64,000 nt of DNA from Promethearchaeota archaeon. Its GTDB lineage: Archaea; Asgardarchaeota; Lokiarchaeia; Sigyniarchaeales; SOKP01. Below, in pieces: positions 63,837 to 64,000 of the stretch. The position numbers and the translations under genes were made by a program. Position 1 is the stretch's first letter, and every line of letters starts with the position of its first letter. The DNA is taken from NCBI GenBank assembly GCA_030603385.1, contig JAUVXW010000011.1, positions 1-64,000 of the forward strand, in the 5' to 3' direction. Under the pieces are notes generated by a model. It was not told the DNA's origin and did not search any database. It saw only the letters and a list, made by a program, of their open reading frames with translations.

Positions 63837-64000
63837 TATTTTCACCTTTCATTTCTAATCTGATGAGCTGATTAATTTTTTTAATATAAATTGAAATCCT
63901 TTCAGGATGATACTTAATTTGATTAAAGTATCTTTTTAGCTGATTTTTGGCTATTTTGCGCAGGTTAGGTTTAATAGACCTGATAATTAATTGGAAAAAT
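63829..64000 (-). CDS. Partial ORF upstream of and overlapping the giant gene (N-terminus outside window)
   Basis: An open frame enters from the window edge and ends at TAG 63831-63829, overlapping the giant gene's ATG by eight bases. The 56 visible residues are basic and helical (KNQLKRYFNQIKYHPERISI, then KINQLIRLEMKGENNE). The stop/start overlap implies translational coupling and that the giant gene is second or later in an operon. The family cannot be named from this fragment. Confidence 0.6.
   Translation of the reverse strand, partial: FFQLIIRSIKPNLRKIAKNQLKRYFNQIKYHPERISIYIKKINQLIRLEMKGENNE
63842..63849 (-). promoter_or_regulatory. Ribosome binding site of the giant gene
   Basis: AAAGGTGA lies five bases before the ATG at 63836 and inside the coding end of the upstream ORF. 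It selects that ATG over the GTG at 63845, which itself falls within the site. Confidence 0.6.

Larger units (their letters stand above)
60690..63836 (-). other. N-terminal membrane and cytoplasmic region of the giant protein
   Basis: About six membrane segments lie within residues 62-250. A cytoplasmic charged, helical domain (about 260-800) follows, with three GYS(N/D)-type helix repeats (KKLGYSNKYLK, EKHGYSDSFTS, KNEGYSNEVIK). About seven more membrane segments span 805-1,050. After the last, the outer region begins at NSISSINSPDLEF. This is not a cleaved signal peptide but a polytopic anchor, which is unusual for a surface protein. Confidence 0.6.

Noticed and set aside
19500..63000. Many plus-strand frames of 60-160 codons opposite the giant gene
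   Set aside because: They are shadows of a strongly coding minus strand: low-complexity or Ser/Ile-rich products, no ribosome binding sites, no recognisable motifs.
1..64000. CRISPR arrays, tRNA or rRNA genes, insertion sequences
   Set aside because: No regularly spaced repeats, no cloverleaf sequences and no intact transposase frames or terminal repeats were found on reading the gene-free stretches.

Overview
The window is A+T-rich archaeal DNA that I read as belonging to an Asgard (Lokiarchaeia-like, Promethearchaeota) genome. The assignment rests on the gene mix rather than on one marker: a two-repeat gelsolin-type actin regulator, a RING-finger coiled-coil protein next to a proteasome beta subunit, an EMC3/DUF106 membrane protein, a stand-alone dsRNA-binding domain, SDS22-type leucine-rich repeats, and a very long surface protein. 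Promoter-like elements are TATA boxes, and Shine-Dalgarno sites appear only before some genes. I found no tRNA, rRNA, CRISPR array or intact insertion sequence.

Layout. 1-5.7 kb looks like an accessory region: a truncated zinc-finger ORF at the edge, a structured intergenic element (402-520), a membrane LRR protein, a HEPN-motif protein, a decayed ORF, two tiny ORFs, a minimal dsRBD protein, and a 765-residue calcineurin-like phosphoesterase with an uncharacterised C-terminal half. 5.8-10.6 kb holds two zinc-finger ORFs, a proteasome beta subunit that lacks the catalytic threonine, a coiled-coil protein ending in a RING-like finger, and a small Cys/His protein. 10.6-14.4 kb holds a LysE-type exporter, a tail-anchored helical protein, a PLP aminotransferase and the gelsolin protein. 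14.6-18.2 kb is a minus-strand group: coiled coil, GtrA-like, EMC3/DUF106-like, and a radical SAM/SPASM protein whose start codon is a puzzle. 18.2-19.3 kb has a frameshifted remnant of a secreted protein and a zinc-finger/DUF2695 protein that is a paralogue of the ORF at 7.0 kb.

From 19.3 to 63.8 kb a single uninterrupted minus-strand reading frame encodes a protein of about 14,830 residues. It begins with about 1,050 residues of clustered membrane segments around a cytoplasmic helical domain. A roughly 12,000-residue beta-rich outer region follows, with duplicated modules, lectin-like (LamG/ConA, DUF2341) modules, propeller-like segments and Ca-binding-like loops. Near the C-terminus come hydrophobic Ala/Gly-rich segments and a final helical domain of about 1,000 residues. 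It overlaps the end of another ORF by 8 bases, so it is probably the downstream gene of an operon that continues outside the window.

Themes. Gelsolin, tail-anchored and EMC3-like genes fit eukaryote-like cytoskeleton and membrane biology. The beta subunit plus RING protein suggests a ubiquitin/proteasome-related locus with a non-catalytic ring subunit. The giant protein is the most unusual object here: it may be anchored in the membrane at both ends, which would make the outer part an enormous loop. All functional statements are from reading the sequence; no database search was run.
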